The notes under the pieces: generated by a model
Seen by the model: the letters and a program-made list of their open reading frames with translations, nothing else
Database searches by the model: none
Told to the model about the DNA's origin: nothing
Shown: positions 46,501-54,429 of the stretch, piece by piece
How positions within the stretch are numbered: position 1 is the stretch's first letter
Layout of the letters: each line of letters opens with the position of its first letter
Source: Berkiella sp964502705
GTDB lineage: Bacteria; Pseudomonadota; Gammaproteobacteria; Berkiellales; Berkiellaceae
Direction of reading: 5' to 3'
Length of the DNA stretch: 64,000 bases
NCBI GenBank assembly: GCA_964502705.1
Contig: CAZCXZ010000002.1
Coordinates: 1-64,000 of the forward strand
Position numbers and translations under genes: made by a program

Positions 46501-47634
46501 AGTACTTATTTAGATCCCATTGCAACACAAACAAATATACCATTAACCTTTGTTGCCGCTAATGATTTAAGCAACCTAGACGATTTTTTACTTAGTACGA
46601 TTGCGATTTCAGGTAACGTGCTATCCAACGATGCAGCAGGCACTTCGGGAGCTGGTAGTGTGATTTCTTATTCATATAATAATGGGGCAAATTCAGCAAC
46701 CGTGGGCGACATTGTGACAACCCTATTGGGCGGCAAGTTTGTTATGTATGCTGATGGCAGCTATAACTATATCCCTGATGGCAATAATTCAACACAAGAA
46801 AATGAAATCTTCCACTATAACATTCAAGATCCGGGCGGCAATCAGTCTTCAGCAATACTTACCTTGACACTGGAAGCCTATGTGTCCCCAGTCGTTTTAG
46901 ATTTAAATAATGATGCAAATATTGAATTAATCAGTGCGGCAAATTCAGGCGTCGGCTTAGATGTTAACCATGATGGTGTTAAAGAACAGTTAGGTTGGGT
47001 GTCACCAGATGATGGCATTCTAGTCTATGATCCTACCCATAGTGGCCAGGTGACCGATATTAATCAAATCGCTTTCACTTCATACGTGAGTGGTGCAAAA
47101 ACCGACTTAGAAGGCTTACGATTCTTCGATAGCAATCATGATGGCAAATTAGATGTAGCTGATCAGGCCTATTCTCATTTTGGTGTTTGGCAAGATAGTA
47201 ACAGTAATGGGGTAGTGGATTCAGGAGAATATCAAGTATTAGATCAAGCAGGTATAGCATCCATATCGCTGACGTCTGATTATAATAGAGAGTCTGTTTC
47301 CGGAAATATGATTACAGGCTACACCTCTTACGAAACGACGGATGGCCAATCTCATTTAGCTGCAGATGTATCATTATCAGTTGGTTCCAGTATTATTGAA
47401 CATAATACTAATAACGTAGTGAATGGTAACGATGTATTGCCAGAATCAAATGCACTCAATTTTGCAAGTTTGGCCGAGTCAAATGCCGACAATCGATCAT
47501 CAAATAGCCAAGTAAATATACCTTCAAACCCAGCACCTCTGCAGATAATCGATGCAGCTTCTGCAGCGATACAAGCCGATGTTAGCGTTACCGTGGCGTT
47601 ACAACAAGCGCAACAGGAATCGGCTGCATTGTAA
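43528..47634 (+). CDS. Large type I secreted adhesin-like protein with Calx-beta repeats and VWA domain
   Basis: This is a surface or secreted protein of about 1368 residues. An acidic N-terminus (about 20-100) is followed by a VCBS/cadherin-like region (about 170-450, NVLENDD and a DGDTATADL end). Three Calx-beta-like repeats come next (openings VTEGPNVSVQ, VSEGGGSINV, VLEDAGSANV; about 450-825). A von Willebrand A domain with MIDAS motif DISGS and SGGTN follows (about 835-1030), then another Ig-like unit and a C-terminal VVLDLNNDANIEL domain with EF-hand-like DVNHDGVKE and DSNHDGKLD loops, typical of RTX-type T1SS substrates. Start choice is uncertain: ATG 43528 (used), GTG 43501 or GTG 43561. 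A short hydrophobic segment at the start is unusual for T1SS cargo. Confidence 0.85.
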   Translation: MLICLLYGVYAVKHNETIDIEVEEKASLLEPENQAVEDLVELVEALDDEPSDPKPDAELTLQAIQEMDLAKADATREDGSSLPLVSIGYGSEGIVNSLARDLALNAAPLPVVEVKLLPPLVPTKLSAPTADPYDGRIHELFLDGREFNAEQALFAIQNNLLATPLPYPDASIEKFNSPEGPFEIQEPIAIYGNYIEEYTNPGAGASSVQIVSMTFNNQVHNPDANGKIIISTNDGQLVMYTNEVGLHQDFPGNEFKPGFFYYVETGNQNHAPGNGENLFDHNMFITISNNLGQTATGAFNVHIIDDVPIAHDETVKLLQVLELDGGDQIELRDANSELPVNEVAGNVLENDDYSVDGPNTVKQVMYQFEGSSHTAVLANGSNTFATDFGNFTIDPQGNYTYTITATLPNDHVTEDRIQYQIIDSDGDTATADLLMRMAPAPLINIVPNDSELGTQDLTVTEGPNVSVQYKVVVTGVLLEDLSFTVATHDNTAFASGNVPGRPDYVATSTDINIPADEINTLHEVVLPSNAIVNDSVFEQSAETFDTTIVMTQGAIDSNSDLNIVTTIQDDDFVPYVQIVGGTVSEGGGSINVEVKLFGSSSQAISLNYATSNGTAVASGVGVGQPDYAASSGIITFNPLVASGPNDYAQSIFIAIAINNDTTYEVPNLENFSIALTSLGSPGSLDLGASTLSATVNIQDNDQPPTLTVSNVSVLEDAGSANVVINRIGGSTEAITFKLSTSDITTTAGSDYTSLDPNTIYTIPASNGNSSITVTIPIVIDGFVEPNETFGVNITPVSGAVSGVTNGVVTIVNDDVAAQANNDNVTVDPALFAAYNITLILDISGSMALAAGTSTRLDILKDALNGAGNLLDTYYALSNGLHVNIIEFNSNAAFVSQKNVIDLNDLDAVKNDIDDLSPSGGTNYEDALVEAIARFVIDDGNSGLNGYINRSYFISDGEPTSGNEGDITAWQNALSLYDVQSFTANISAGTASSTYLDPIATQTNIPLTFVAANDLSNLDDFLLSTIAISGNVLSNDAAGTSGAGSVISYSYNNGANSATVGDIVTTLLGGKFVMYADGSYNYIPDGNNSTQENEIFHYNIQDPGGNQSSAILTLTLEAYVSPVVLDLNNDANIELISAANSGVGLDVNHDGVKEQLGWVSPDDGILVYDPTHSGQVTDINQIAFTSYVSGAKTDLEGLRFFDSNHDGKLDVADQAYSHFGVWQDSNSNGVVDSGEYQVLDQAGIASISLTSDYNRESVSGNMITGYTSYETTDGQSHLAADVSLSVGSSIIEHNTNNVVNGNDVLPESNALNFASLAESNADNRSSNSQVNIPSNPAPLQIIDAASAAIQADVSVTVALQQAQQESAAL

Positions 47635-47761
47635 ATTTCATGAGAAATGAGTAATTCTTGAAAAGTTATTTACCAAAACTATATTAAATGGTTTCCAAAT
47701 CCGCCTAAAACCTCTAAAATTTACCCCACCAAATAAGACCTTAGTTGTCAGGGAAATCTGT

Positions 47762-48601
47762 ATGTATAAAAATTTTCTAGCCTTAAATGATGTTAGGGCG
47801 ATAGTGGGTGAGTCTGCAAGATGGAGCACACATAATCAATGCTTATATTGGATAGATGCACAACAACCGCTGTTATATTGCTTTAACGATAAAACTAAAA
47901 AATCAATTTCCTATAAGCTGCCATCTCCACTGTCGTGTATTGATATCGATGCAAATGGGGGTATTGTCGGCATCATGGCAAATGCCTTGGTCAAAATTGG
48001 TTTTGAAAATAAAAGAGCAGACGTTGATCTGGTTAAAACCAATTTAATAACGGATGAAGCGGTTGCCTTTAATGATGGTCTACTCGATGGAAAAGGTAAT
48101 CTATGGGTAGGCACGATAGATAAAACTTATCAGCATCCAATTGGGAAATTGTGTCGAATAAACCCAAATGGTGAGATATCCATTATGGATGAAGGTTTTA
48201 TTGCCTCAAATGGGATGGCATGGAGCCCTGATAAAACCAAATTTTATTTTTCCGATTCAATGACGCGCACCATTTACCAATATGCATTTGATAAAAAATC
48301 CTGCCAAATAGAAAAAAGAGAATCATTAATAACCTTTTCCGAGGAACAAGGTTACCCCGATGGGTTGCATGTCGATAAAGCAGGAAATATCTGGGTAGCA
48401 GGTTGGGCAAGTTATCACGTTTACCAGTATTCCCCGTTGGGTGTGTTAATTGGAAGCATCAAGCTACCCGCAAAAAATGTAACCAGCTGCTGTTTTGGTG
48501 GAAATGATTTTAAAACGTTGTTTGTTACCAGTGCGAATTTTGACCTGGCTGATATCAATGATGTAGGCGAGCAGGCCGGTGCGGTTTTTAGATCAATTTG
48601 A
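47762..48601 (+). CDS. SMP-30/gluconolactonase/LRE-family protein
   Basis: This is a six-bladed beta-propeller enzyme of the SMP-30/regucalcin family, whose members hydrolyse sugar lactones with a bound divalent metal. Expected metal ligands are visible: Glu17 (GESARW), an Asn in FNDGLLDGKGNLWVGT, Asn in ASNGMAWSPD and Asp in GYPDGLHVD. The length of 279 is normal. There is no signal peptide. It is flanked by the adhesin and the AbiE pair and has no pathway neighbours, so the lactone substrate is unknown. Confidence 0.92.
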   Translation: MYKNFLALNDVRAIVGESARWSTHNQCLYWIDAQQPLLYCFNDKTKKSISYKLPSPLSCIDIDANGGIVGIMANALVKIGFENKRADVDLVKTNLITDEAVAFNDGLLDGKGNLWVGTIDKTYQHPIGKLCRINPNGEISIMDEGFIASNGMAWSPDKTKFYFSDSMTRTIYQYAFDKKSCQIEKRESLITFSEEQGYPDGLHVDKAGNIWVAGWASYHVYQYSPLGVLIGSIKLPAKNVTSCCFGGNDFKTLFVTSANFDLADINDVGEQAGAVFRSI

Positions 48602-48636
48602 GATTATTATTATTTGGAGTTGGTTTAATTTTGCTC

Positions 48637-48665
48637 TAAATTAATAAATTTAACTTATTAATTTA
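48637..48665. promoter_or_regulatory. Inverted repeat 1 upstream of abiE, probable AbiEi operator
   Basis: Perfect 11-base arms TAAATTAATAA/TTATTAATTTA surround a 7-base spacer. It is centred about 36 bases before a second, longer inverted repeat. AbiEi antitoxins are known to repress their operon by binding two inverted repeats. Confidence 0.6.
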
Positions 48666-48666
48666 C

Positions 48667-48708
48667 AACATTTTTAAACTAAATATTGGGAAATGGTTTA
48701 AAAATGTT
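48667..48708. promoter_or_regulatory. Inverted repeat 2 upstream of abiE, probable AbiEi operator
   Basis: Perfect 13-base arms AACATTTTTAAAC/GTTTAAAAATGTT surround a 16-base spacer and end 14 bases before the abiEi start, covering the likely promoter. Confidence 0.7.
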
Positions 48709-48722
48709 ATAAAATAATAAGT

Positions 48723-49508
48723 ATGACTCATGAAAATAGAACAAAATTAAACAATCTGATGAAATTATGGCCCTCAAGGGCTATATGTCTTTCCAGTTGG
48801 CTTGAAGAAAAGGGAGTTTCTCAACCTCTAACCTTCACATATTTGCAGTCAGGCTGGCTTGAAAGAGTAGGTGCTGGTGCATTTAAGCGTGCTGGTGAAA
48901 AGATTGAATGGCCAAGTGGCTTGCAAGCAATACAAAACCAAGCAAATCTGAATATCCACCTTGGTGGTAAAAGCGCCTTGCAATATCAAGGTTATGGGCA
49001 TTATTTGCCGTTGGGAGAGAATTACCCATTATATTTATTTGGATATAGAAACATTAAACTCCCTGCCTGGTTTAAAAATTACCCATGGAAAGTAGAAATT
49101 GTTTACACACAAACAAATCTATTTGAGTCCAGTTTGAATGAAGAGTTAACCTTAATTGATATTAATGGAATAAGTGTTAAAGCCTCCTCTGCTGAAAGAG
49201 CCATCATGGAAGTAATATATCTTGTTCCAAAGCGAGAAACATATGAAGAGGCGTTCCAACTGATGGGATCTCTTTCTGCTATAAGACCGCAGGTTGTTCA
49301 ATTCCTTCTTGAAAAGTGTAATTCCATAAAGGTGAAAAGAGCTTTTATGGTGATGGCTGAACGATATAATTACTCTTGGGTAAATGAATTAGATCTCTCC
49401 AAGATAGATTTTGGCAAAGGAAAACGTGAATTTATCAAAAATGGTTATTTAGAACCCAAATATCATATAACAGTTCCTAAGAATTTTGATGAAGATGTAG
49501 AAGTATGA
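48723..49508 (+). CDS. abiEi: AbiEi-type antitoxin of a type IV toxin-antitoxin system
   Basis: This is the antitoxin and autorepressor of an AbiE phage-defence module. The N-terminal 90 residues fit a winged-helix domain (LSSWLEEKGVSQPLTFTYLQSGWLERVGAGAFKR region; only its ends are diagnostic), and the C-terminal domain carries the AbiEi core with SSAERAIMEVIYLVPK. The length of 261 is normal. The toxin gene starts 3 bases after the stop. Two tandem inverted repeats upstream fit autoregulation. The pair is more AT-rich than the housekeeping genes around it, consistent with acquisition by transfer. Confidence 0.92.
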   Translation: MTHENRTKLNNLMKLWPSRAICLSSWLEEKGVSQPLTFTYLQSGWLERVGAGAFKRAGEKIEWPSGLQAIQNQANLNIHLGGKSALQYQGYGHYLPLGENYPLYLFGYRNIKLPAWFKNYPWKVEIVYTQTNLFESSLNEELTLIDINGISVKASSAERAIMEVIYLVPKRETYEEAFQLMGSLSAIRPQVVQFLLEKCNSIKVKRAFMVMAERYNYSWVNELDLSKIDFGKGKREFIKNGYLEPKYHITVPKNFDEDVEV

Positions 49509-49511
49509 TTT

Positions 49512-50423
49512 ATGAATAAAGTTTTTTTGGCACAATCAAAACTCGTTATGGATGTTTTACCTTTCATTGCAGAAGAGAAAGTCTTTGCCTTAAAAGGCGG
49601 CACGGCAATTAACTTTTTTATTCGTGATCTCCCACGTTTAAGTGTCGATATTGATTTGACCTATTGTCCAATTGAATCGAGAGAATTAACACTAAAAAAT
49701 TCCAATTTAGCATTTGATAGAATCATTGAAAAATTAAAAAGAAGATTGGGTGCGCATATTGTTTTACAAAGGGATAAAAGGGGTGAGTTCATTTCAAAAA
49801 TAGATGTGCAGTTAAGACAAGCGCAAATTAAGATCGAACCCAATTTTGTTTTTCGAGGTGCCATATATCCAGTTGGCGAAATGCAAGCTCAACCAAAAGT
49901 ATCCGAGATTTTGGAACGTACTGTAAAAATGCAAGTACTTTCTTTTGAAGATTTATATGCAGGTAAGCTTTGCGCCACATTGAATCGTCAACATCCTCGT
50001 GACCTTTTTGATATGAAACTACTTTTAGAAAAGGAAGGGCTTACTGATGACATGCGGAAAGCATTCGTTGTTTATCTTGCATCTGACTCTAGACCAATCA
50101 ATGAATTATTAAGTCCAAATTTACAAGATTTCTCTGCTACTTATGCATCAGAATTTAGTGGAATGACCAATGTTGTAGTAGACACCGCGGAGTTAATAAA
50201 GATTAGAGATCACTTATGTAAAAATATCACTAGCATGTTATCAATTAATGAAAAAGAATTTTTACTTTCACTTGTAAAAATGGCGCCGAAGTGGGATTTA
50301 CTCTCTTTGCCGATTGATATCAAAGAACTCCCAGGAATAAAGTTTAAATTGATTAATCTTGAGAACATGGGAGATAAAAAAAGAGCAAAATATGTTCAGC
50401 AGCTTGAGGCCTTACTCAATTAA
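49512..50423 (+). CDS. abiEii: AbiEii-type nucleotidyltransferase toxin
   Basis: This is the toxin of the AbiE system, a DNA-polymerase-beta-like nucleotidyltransferase; characterised relatives modify tRNA or otherwise stop growth during phage infection. Motif I is visible as KGGTAINFF (Gly29-Gly30) followed by the metal-binding SVDIDLTY (Asp46 and Asp48). The later LYAGKLCATLNRQHPRDLFD contains the conserved Lys and the RDLFD motif. The length of 303 is normal and no lesion is seen, so the module appears intact. Confidence 0.93.
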   Translation: MNKVFLAQSKLVMDVLPFIAEEKVFALKGGTAINFFIRDLPRLSVDIDLTYCPIESRELTLKNSNLAFDRIIEKLKRRLGAHIVLQRDKRGEFISKIDVQLRQAQIKIEPNFVFRGAIYPVGEMQAQPKVSEILERTVKMQVLSFEDLYAGKLCATLNRQHPRDLFDMKLLLEKEGLTDDMRKAFVVYLASDSRPINELLSPNLQDFSATYASEFSGMTNVVVDTAELIKIRDHLCKNITSMLSINEKEFLLSLVKMAPKWDLLSLPIDIKELPGIKFKLINLENMGDKKRAKYVQQLEALLN

Positions 50424-50573
50424 GGACATTTTTTAGCAGAGTCGATATCTTCTAAGTAATCAACTTGCTGGAACGCCATCAAACATCCGTGTATCCTTGG
50501 CAATAAATTTTTAACTATCAAGTACCTATGCAATGTGCTGGGTTAATAACAATTATAAAAATCAGGTGATAGA

Positions 50574-51467
50574 ATGAGTTTTGCAAAAAGAATATGGCAA
50601 ATGGCAACCGGCACATCGGTTGAGAAAACGGATGCGGTTGTTTCAGAACAACCCGTGGTAACGCCTGATAACCATACCAAGATCTTACAACGTGTTCCTG
50701 AATCTTATGAAAAGCGCGATGCTTTCGAACACCGTCTGTTTTCTGCGGTTATCATTGATCTCAAAACCTCGGGATCAAATCCTAAACAAGATAATATTAT
50801 CGAAATTGCTGCCTTAAAATTTTCCTTTACCAATGAAGAGGGGATTATCGAAGTACTGGGTACTTACGAAACCTTTGAAGGTAGCCCTATTAATTGGGAA
50901 CAAGTGTCAACGCTGCTTGATGGTTGTAATCTCGTTATTTGCCATAACAGCCGATTACATCGAAATTTTTTAGAGTTGCAAACCCCAACCTTTATTCAAG
51001 ATAGCATTAAAAGGTTACCGTTTGCTTGTACTATGCTCGATATTGATTGGGCATTGAGAGGTAACGAGAGCCCAAGAGTGAAATATATTAATTTTGAATT
51101 GGGTTATTTTTATCAAGCATTAGGGTTAACCGAATGCTGGGCTATATTCAATATCTTGGTGAATGCGCCTTTAGCTTTTGATGAATTAAAAGAAAATGTG
51201 CGAAAAGCCAAGTTGCTGGTTTGCGCAGTGAATGCGCCTTTTGAAAAAAGCGATATCTTTAAAAAGCGCCAATATAGCTGGTCAAATGGTAACGGGAAAT
51301 TCCCGAAGTGTTGGTGGAAAATCTTAAATAAAGAAGCGCTAGAAGACGAATTCCAATTCCTCGATGATGCGGTCTATGGCCAAAAAGGTGCTGCTAACAA
51401 TTTATCATGCATGGTTGTGCCACATTCGATGCGTTACTCTTTTCGTGTAGCGCATTTATTTGATTAA
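50574..51467 (+). CDS. DnaQ-like 3'-5' exonuclease-fold protein with altered active site
   Basis: This is a 297-residue protein with an N-terminal tail (1-50), an RNase-H-like exonuclease fold (about 54-215) and a C-terminal domain with KRQYSWSNGNGKFPKCWWK, a block I recall from some 3'-5' exonucleases. The first catalytic motif should read DxE; here it is Asp62-Leu63-Lys64 (IIDLKTSG), so the metal-binding Glu is Lys. The ExoII region reads CHNSRLHRNFL, where HNAxFD would be expected, so that Asp is also missing. It is probably catalytically dead or altered, perhaps a nucleic-acid-binding protein. AGGTGA precedes the ATG. Confidence 0.82.
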   Translation: MSFAKRIWQMATGTSVEKTDAVVSEQPVVTPDNHTKILQRVPESYEKRDAFEHRLFSAVIIDLKTSGSNPKQDNIIEIAALKFSFTNEEGIIEVLGTYETFEGSPINWEQVSTLLDGCNLVICHNSRLHRNFLELQTPTFIQDSIKRLPFACTMLDIDWALRGNESPRVKYINFELGYFYQALGLTECWAIFNILVNAPLAFDELKENVRKAKLLVCAVNAPFEKSDIFKKRQYSWSNGNGKFPKCWWKILNKEALEDEFQFLDDAVYGQKGAANNLSCMVVPHSMRYSFRVAHLFD

Positions 51468-51484
51468 AGACAAGGAAACATCAG

Positions 51485-52222
51485 ATGCAAAGCTTTAAAG
51501 ATAAAGTCGTTGTTGTGACAGGCGGCAATAGTGGTATAGGTAAAACCATCGCTGCAACCTTTCATGCAGCGGGCGCAAAACTGGCGCTATTTGGTCGCGA
51601 TCAGCAGAAATTAAATGCGGTTGCTGAAGAATTGAAAGATCGTGTTATGACTATTCAAGGCGATGTCTGTCAATTATCGGATATTGATAAACTGTATAAA
51701 GAAGTGAATAAAACCTACGGTAAGATCGATGCGCTTATTGTGAATGCAGGCATCGCAGGTAATATGAAAGTAGATGAAGTCGATGAGCAACATTTCGATT
51801 CCATTATGAACACCAATTTAAAAGGTGCTTATTTCACCGTGCAAAAAGCCGTGCCTTATTTAAATCAGAATGCCTCAATCATTCTTATTTCATCGATGGC
51901 TTGTCATGGCGGCTGGCCAGGATTATCCGTTTACTCAGCAGCAAAGGCTGCAGTGAGTACGTTAGCGCAAAGCTTTTCAGCAGATCTGATTGATCGCGGC
52001 ATTAGAGTCAATGCAATCTCACCTGGATTTACCGATACGCCCATTTTTGAAGATCGTAGCGCGATCCCAAAAATCGCTAACTTGGTGCCACTCAAACGTT
52101 TTGCCGAACCTCAAGAGATTGCTGATGCTGCGTTATTTTTAGCTAAATCGACCTACATCACGGGCACCGATTTGCTGATTGATGGTGGGATGACTACAAT
52201 ACGGCCGCAATTTCGGGACTAA
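51485..52222 (+). CDS. SDR-family oxidoreductase
   Basis: This is a classical short-chain dehydrogenase/reductase of 245 residues. The cofactor motif TGGNSGIG lies at residues 12-19, NAG at 87-89, the catalytic Ser near 136-137 and Tyr150-xxx-Lys154. The acidic/basic residue after strand 2 is in FGRDQQK (Arg38), which slightly favours NADP(H). The substrate is unknown. AAGGA precedes the ATG. The exonuclease-like gene ends 17 bases upstream, and the methyltransferase gene follows after 28 bases, so the three may be cotranscribed. Confidence 0.93.
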   Translation: MQSFKDKVVVVTGGNSGIGKTIAATFHAAGAKLALFGRDQQKLNAVAEELKDRVMTIQGDVCQLSDIDKLYKEVNKTYGKIDALIVNAGIAGNMKVDEVDEQHFDSIMNTNLKGAYFTVQKAVPYLNQNASIILISSMACHGGWPGLSVYSAAKAAVSTLAQSFSADLIDRGIRVNAISPGFTDTPIFEDRSAIPKIANLVPLKRFAEPQEIADAALFLAKSTYITGTDLLIDGGMTTIRPQFRD

Positions 52223-52250
52223 GCGGTGCTAGTTTTTATGGGAGACAGCA

Positions 52251-53048
52251 ATGACAAACGATTCATTAATTGCATTTAAAGAAATGCAAAAGCAAAGTTG
52301 GGGGTTATTTGCCCCGCTTGAAGTGGTTACAACCATTTGTGCCGCATCCTTAGTTAAATTCTCGCAGATTAAGTCTACTGATGTGGTTCTGGATGTTGGA
52401 TGTGGCACCGGTGTAGTGGCCATCACGGCAGCGAGATTAGGAGCAAAGGTAAGTGCGCTTGATTTGAGCCCTGCATTGGTTGAACATGCGCGACAAAACG
52501 CTGCTATAGCCAATGTCGAAGTAACATTGCAAGAAGGTGATGCCGAAGCCTTGCCTTATCCTGATCAGTCATTTGATGCAGTGCTGAGTCAATTTGGGCA
52601 TATGTTTGCGCCAAGACCACAAATCGCTATTCAAGAAATGCTACGGGTATTAAAGCCTGGTGGTGTTATCGCTTTTTCCACTTGGCCACCTGATTTATAT
52701 GTAGGACGATTATTCAGTCTTGTTGGAAAGCTCTCACCCGCTCCAGAAGGCGTTTCGCCACCACCGCTTTGGGGTGACCCGCATTTTGTTCGTCAACAAC
52801 TAGGCGACGCCGTTGAAGATTTGATTTTCGATCAAGATCTCATGCGCTTTCCTGCTTTAAGTTTAGGACACTACCAACAATCAATCGAAACGACACTTGG
52901 CCCCGTGCTTAAATTAGTTCAAGAATCTAAAAATGACGATACACGACTCAAACAATTTAGAATAGAACTCGCCGCACTCGCCACACAATATTACAGCGAT
53001 AATCACATTCATCAGCATTATTTGCTGAGTCGTGCCAAAAAGAAATAA
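52251..53048 (+). CDS. Class I SAM-dependent methyltransferase
   Basis: This is a 265-residue methyltransferase of the UbiE/Methyltransf_11 type. Motif I VLDVGCGTGVV lies at residues 46-56, the acidic residue after strand 2 is in SALDLSP, and LRVLKPGGVIAFSTW marks the post-motif region. The acceptor is unknown; relatives act on quinones, lipids or small metabolites. GGGAG precedes the ATG. It is convergent with the mitochondrial-carrier gene, 13 bases away. Confidence 0.92.
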   Translation: MTNDSLIAFKEMQKQSWGLFAPLEVVTTICAASLVKFSQIKSTDVVLDVGCGTGVVAITAARLGAKVSALDLSPALVEHARQNAAIANVEVTLQEGDAEALPYPDQSFDAVLSQFGHMFAPRPQIAIQEMLRVLKPGGVIAFSTWPPDLYVGRLFSLVGKLSPAPEGVSPPPLWGDPHFVRQQLGDAVEDLIFDQDLMRFPALSLGHYQQSIETTLGPVLKLVQESKNDDTRLKQFRIELAALATQYYSDNHIHQHYLLSRAKKK

Positions 53049-53061
53049 CCCATTCGAATAC

Positions 53062-53955
53062 TTATGGGCGTCGTATTTTCTCAGAAGGGCCAGCACATGG
53101 CTCTTCTTTTCCAAAGTAGTAAGCCGTTGTTTCCATCGCTTTTTTTGCAAGGAAAAACCCAACGCCGATTCGAATGCCAACACCAAAAAACCGGTATGCC
53201 GAGCCATTGGTTAACAACTGGCGAGCTGTCACGTTACGTACAGCTTGGCTAAATGACCATTGATTAGCTTGCATTTGTGTTTTCAGTACATCGGCTGGTT
53301 GTGAAGCGGCGACGCTACCTAACCCTGCAACCGTTTTAGCAGCTAGGTCGATATAAGCATTTTCACCCTTTTCATTATTCATTGCTTTATTGAATGCGTT
53401 TGAGCCACCAAACAGTATCAGACCTGAAGGTAAATTCCTAAACAAACTCGTAACGAAAACACCTCGATACATTTGGCTTAAAGTTAAGCCGCGATAAGTT
53501 TGCAGCATTGTTTTCTGGTAAATTTGTTGTTGAATTTGCACGGTGTCGAAGCCTTGAAACAAAAATGGTTCGACAAAAGCCGTTGCTCCGCCGGAAGCGG
53601 CGTCTACCGCAGTGTCGGAGTAGTCTCCAAACATTTCGACAAATTTTTCGCCATAGTGATTTTGTAAATATTGTGCCATGGCAGATTGAGTAGGGTAGCG
53701 GTAAGCATTAGAAGGGCCCTTTTTTAAAAGCTCAACCCAGCCCCCTTTATATAACTTACGCAATTTATCTTTCACAGGGGCCTTTTTTAATTCATCTTTG
53801 AAATGCTTGAGGTTTTCTGAGCCCATCATGGCATTGGTGGTAACTGTATCAATTGGTTGAAAAAGGGTTAACTTGGCGAATGCGGCAATGGTGGTGCCAA
53901 GAATATCAGAAAATAAGGTTGCTTCTTTTTTTGATTCAGGTCCTGCTTGAGCCAT
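53062..53955 (-). CDS. Mitochondrial carrier family (eukaryote-type solute carrier) protein
   Basis: This is a 297-residue protein with the threefold architecture of eukaryotic mitochondrial carriers. Signature Px[DE]xx[KR] is exact in repeat 3 (PADVLK, 220-225, followed by QMQ), nearly exact in repeat 1 (PIDTVT, 34-39) and degenerate in repeat 2 (GFDTVQ, 135-140). YKGG (69-72) and YRG (154-156, 163-165) lie at the expected positions after helices 1 and 3. I choose ATG 53955 because AGGAGAT lies just upstream; a reading from 54015 adds 20 residues. The best-known bacterial example is the Legionella effector LncP, which is targeted to host mitochondria. The C-terminus (GKEEPCAG, then SEKIRRP) has an E-rich patch like some type IV effectors. 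Substrate unknown. Confidence 0.93.
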   Translation of the reverse strand: MAQAGPESKKEATLFSDILGTTIAAFAKLTLFQPIDTVTTNAMMGSENLKHFKDELKKAPVKDKLRKLYKGGWVELLKKGPSNAYRYPTQSAMAQYLQNHYGEKFVEMFGDYSDTAVDAASGGATAFVEPFLFQGFDTVQIQQQIYQKTMLQTYRGLTLSQMYRGVFVTSLFRNLPSGLILFGGSNAFNKAMNNEKGENAYIDLAAKTVAGLGSVAASQPADVLKTQMQANQWSFSQAVRNVTARQLLTNGSAYRFFGVGIRIGVGFFLAKKAMETTAYYFGKEEPCAGPSEKIRRP

Positions 53956-54102
53956 TGGATATCTCCTTTGTTTCTCCCTATCTATACCATCAAATAGGTG
54001 CGTTACGCTAGCCATTTAAGCAGTTATTTCACTTATCCATTTACGGTGAACGTCTATAATATATAAGCATTAAGCCAATCATAATAACTGAGCGGAGCGT
54101 TC

Positions 54103-54357
54103 ATGAAGGTCTGGAAATTATCACCGACAGTGCAAAGCAGTAGCAAACCCAACGGCTATATACGAATAAGAGCCGTTAGCGAGCAGAGAGCGCGTGAAGT
54201 TGCAGAAAATGCCTTTGAAATGAAAACCAAGGTCAAAAATACCATTCATGGGGTAAATTGGTCAGAACTAGATTGGCATGATAAGAATGTAGTGGAATGC
54301 CTTTTAGAAGCAGATAACGATATCTCAACAACCGAAGGCATTCTTGATATTGAATAA
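54103..54357 (+). CDS. Small conserved hypothetical protein, 84 residues
   Basis: This small soluble protein begins MKVWKLSPT and contains RIRAVSEQRAREVAENAF, a pattern I recall vaguely from short uncharacterised proteobacterial proteins. It is acidic at its C-terminus (LLEADNDIS). No membrane segment or metal site is seen. A good GGAG precedes the ATG. It lies between the carrier (divergent) and yceI; function unknown. Confidence 0.7.
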   Translation: MKVWKLSPTVQSSSKPNGYIRIRAVSEQRAREVAENAFEMKTKVKNTIHGVNWSELDWHDKNVVECLLEADNDISTTEGILDIE

Positions 54358-54429
54358 TGCCTGTTTGAAACACCATTGAGAAAATATACAGATCCATCAT
54401 TGTCATTTTACTTAGAAGGTAATTATCCT

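Noticed and set aside
53956..54015. 20-residue N-terminal extension of the mitochondrial carrier
   Set aside because: A strong AGGAGAT site lies right before the internal ATG at 53955, which gives a normal carrier length.
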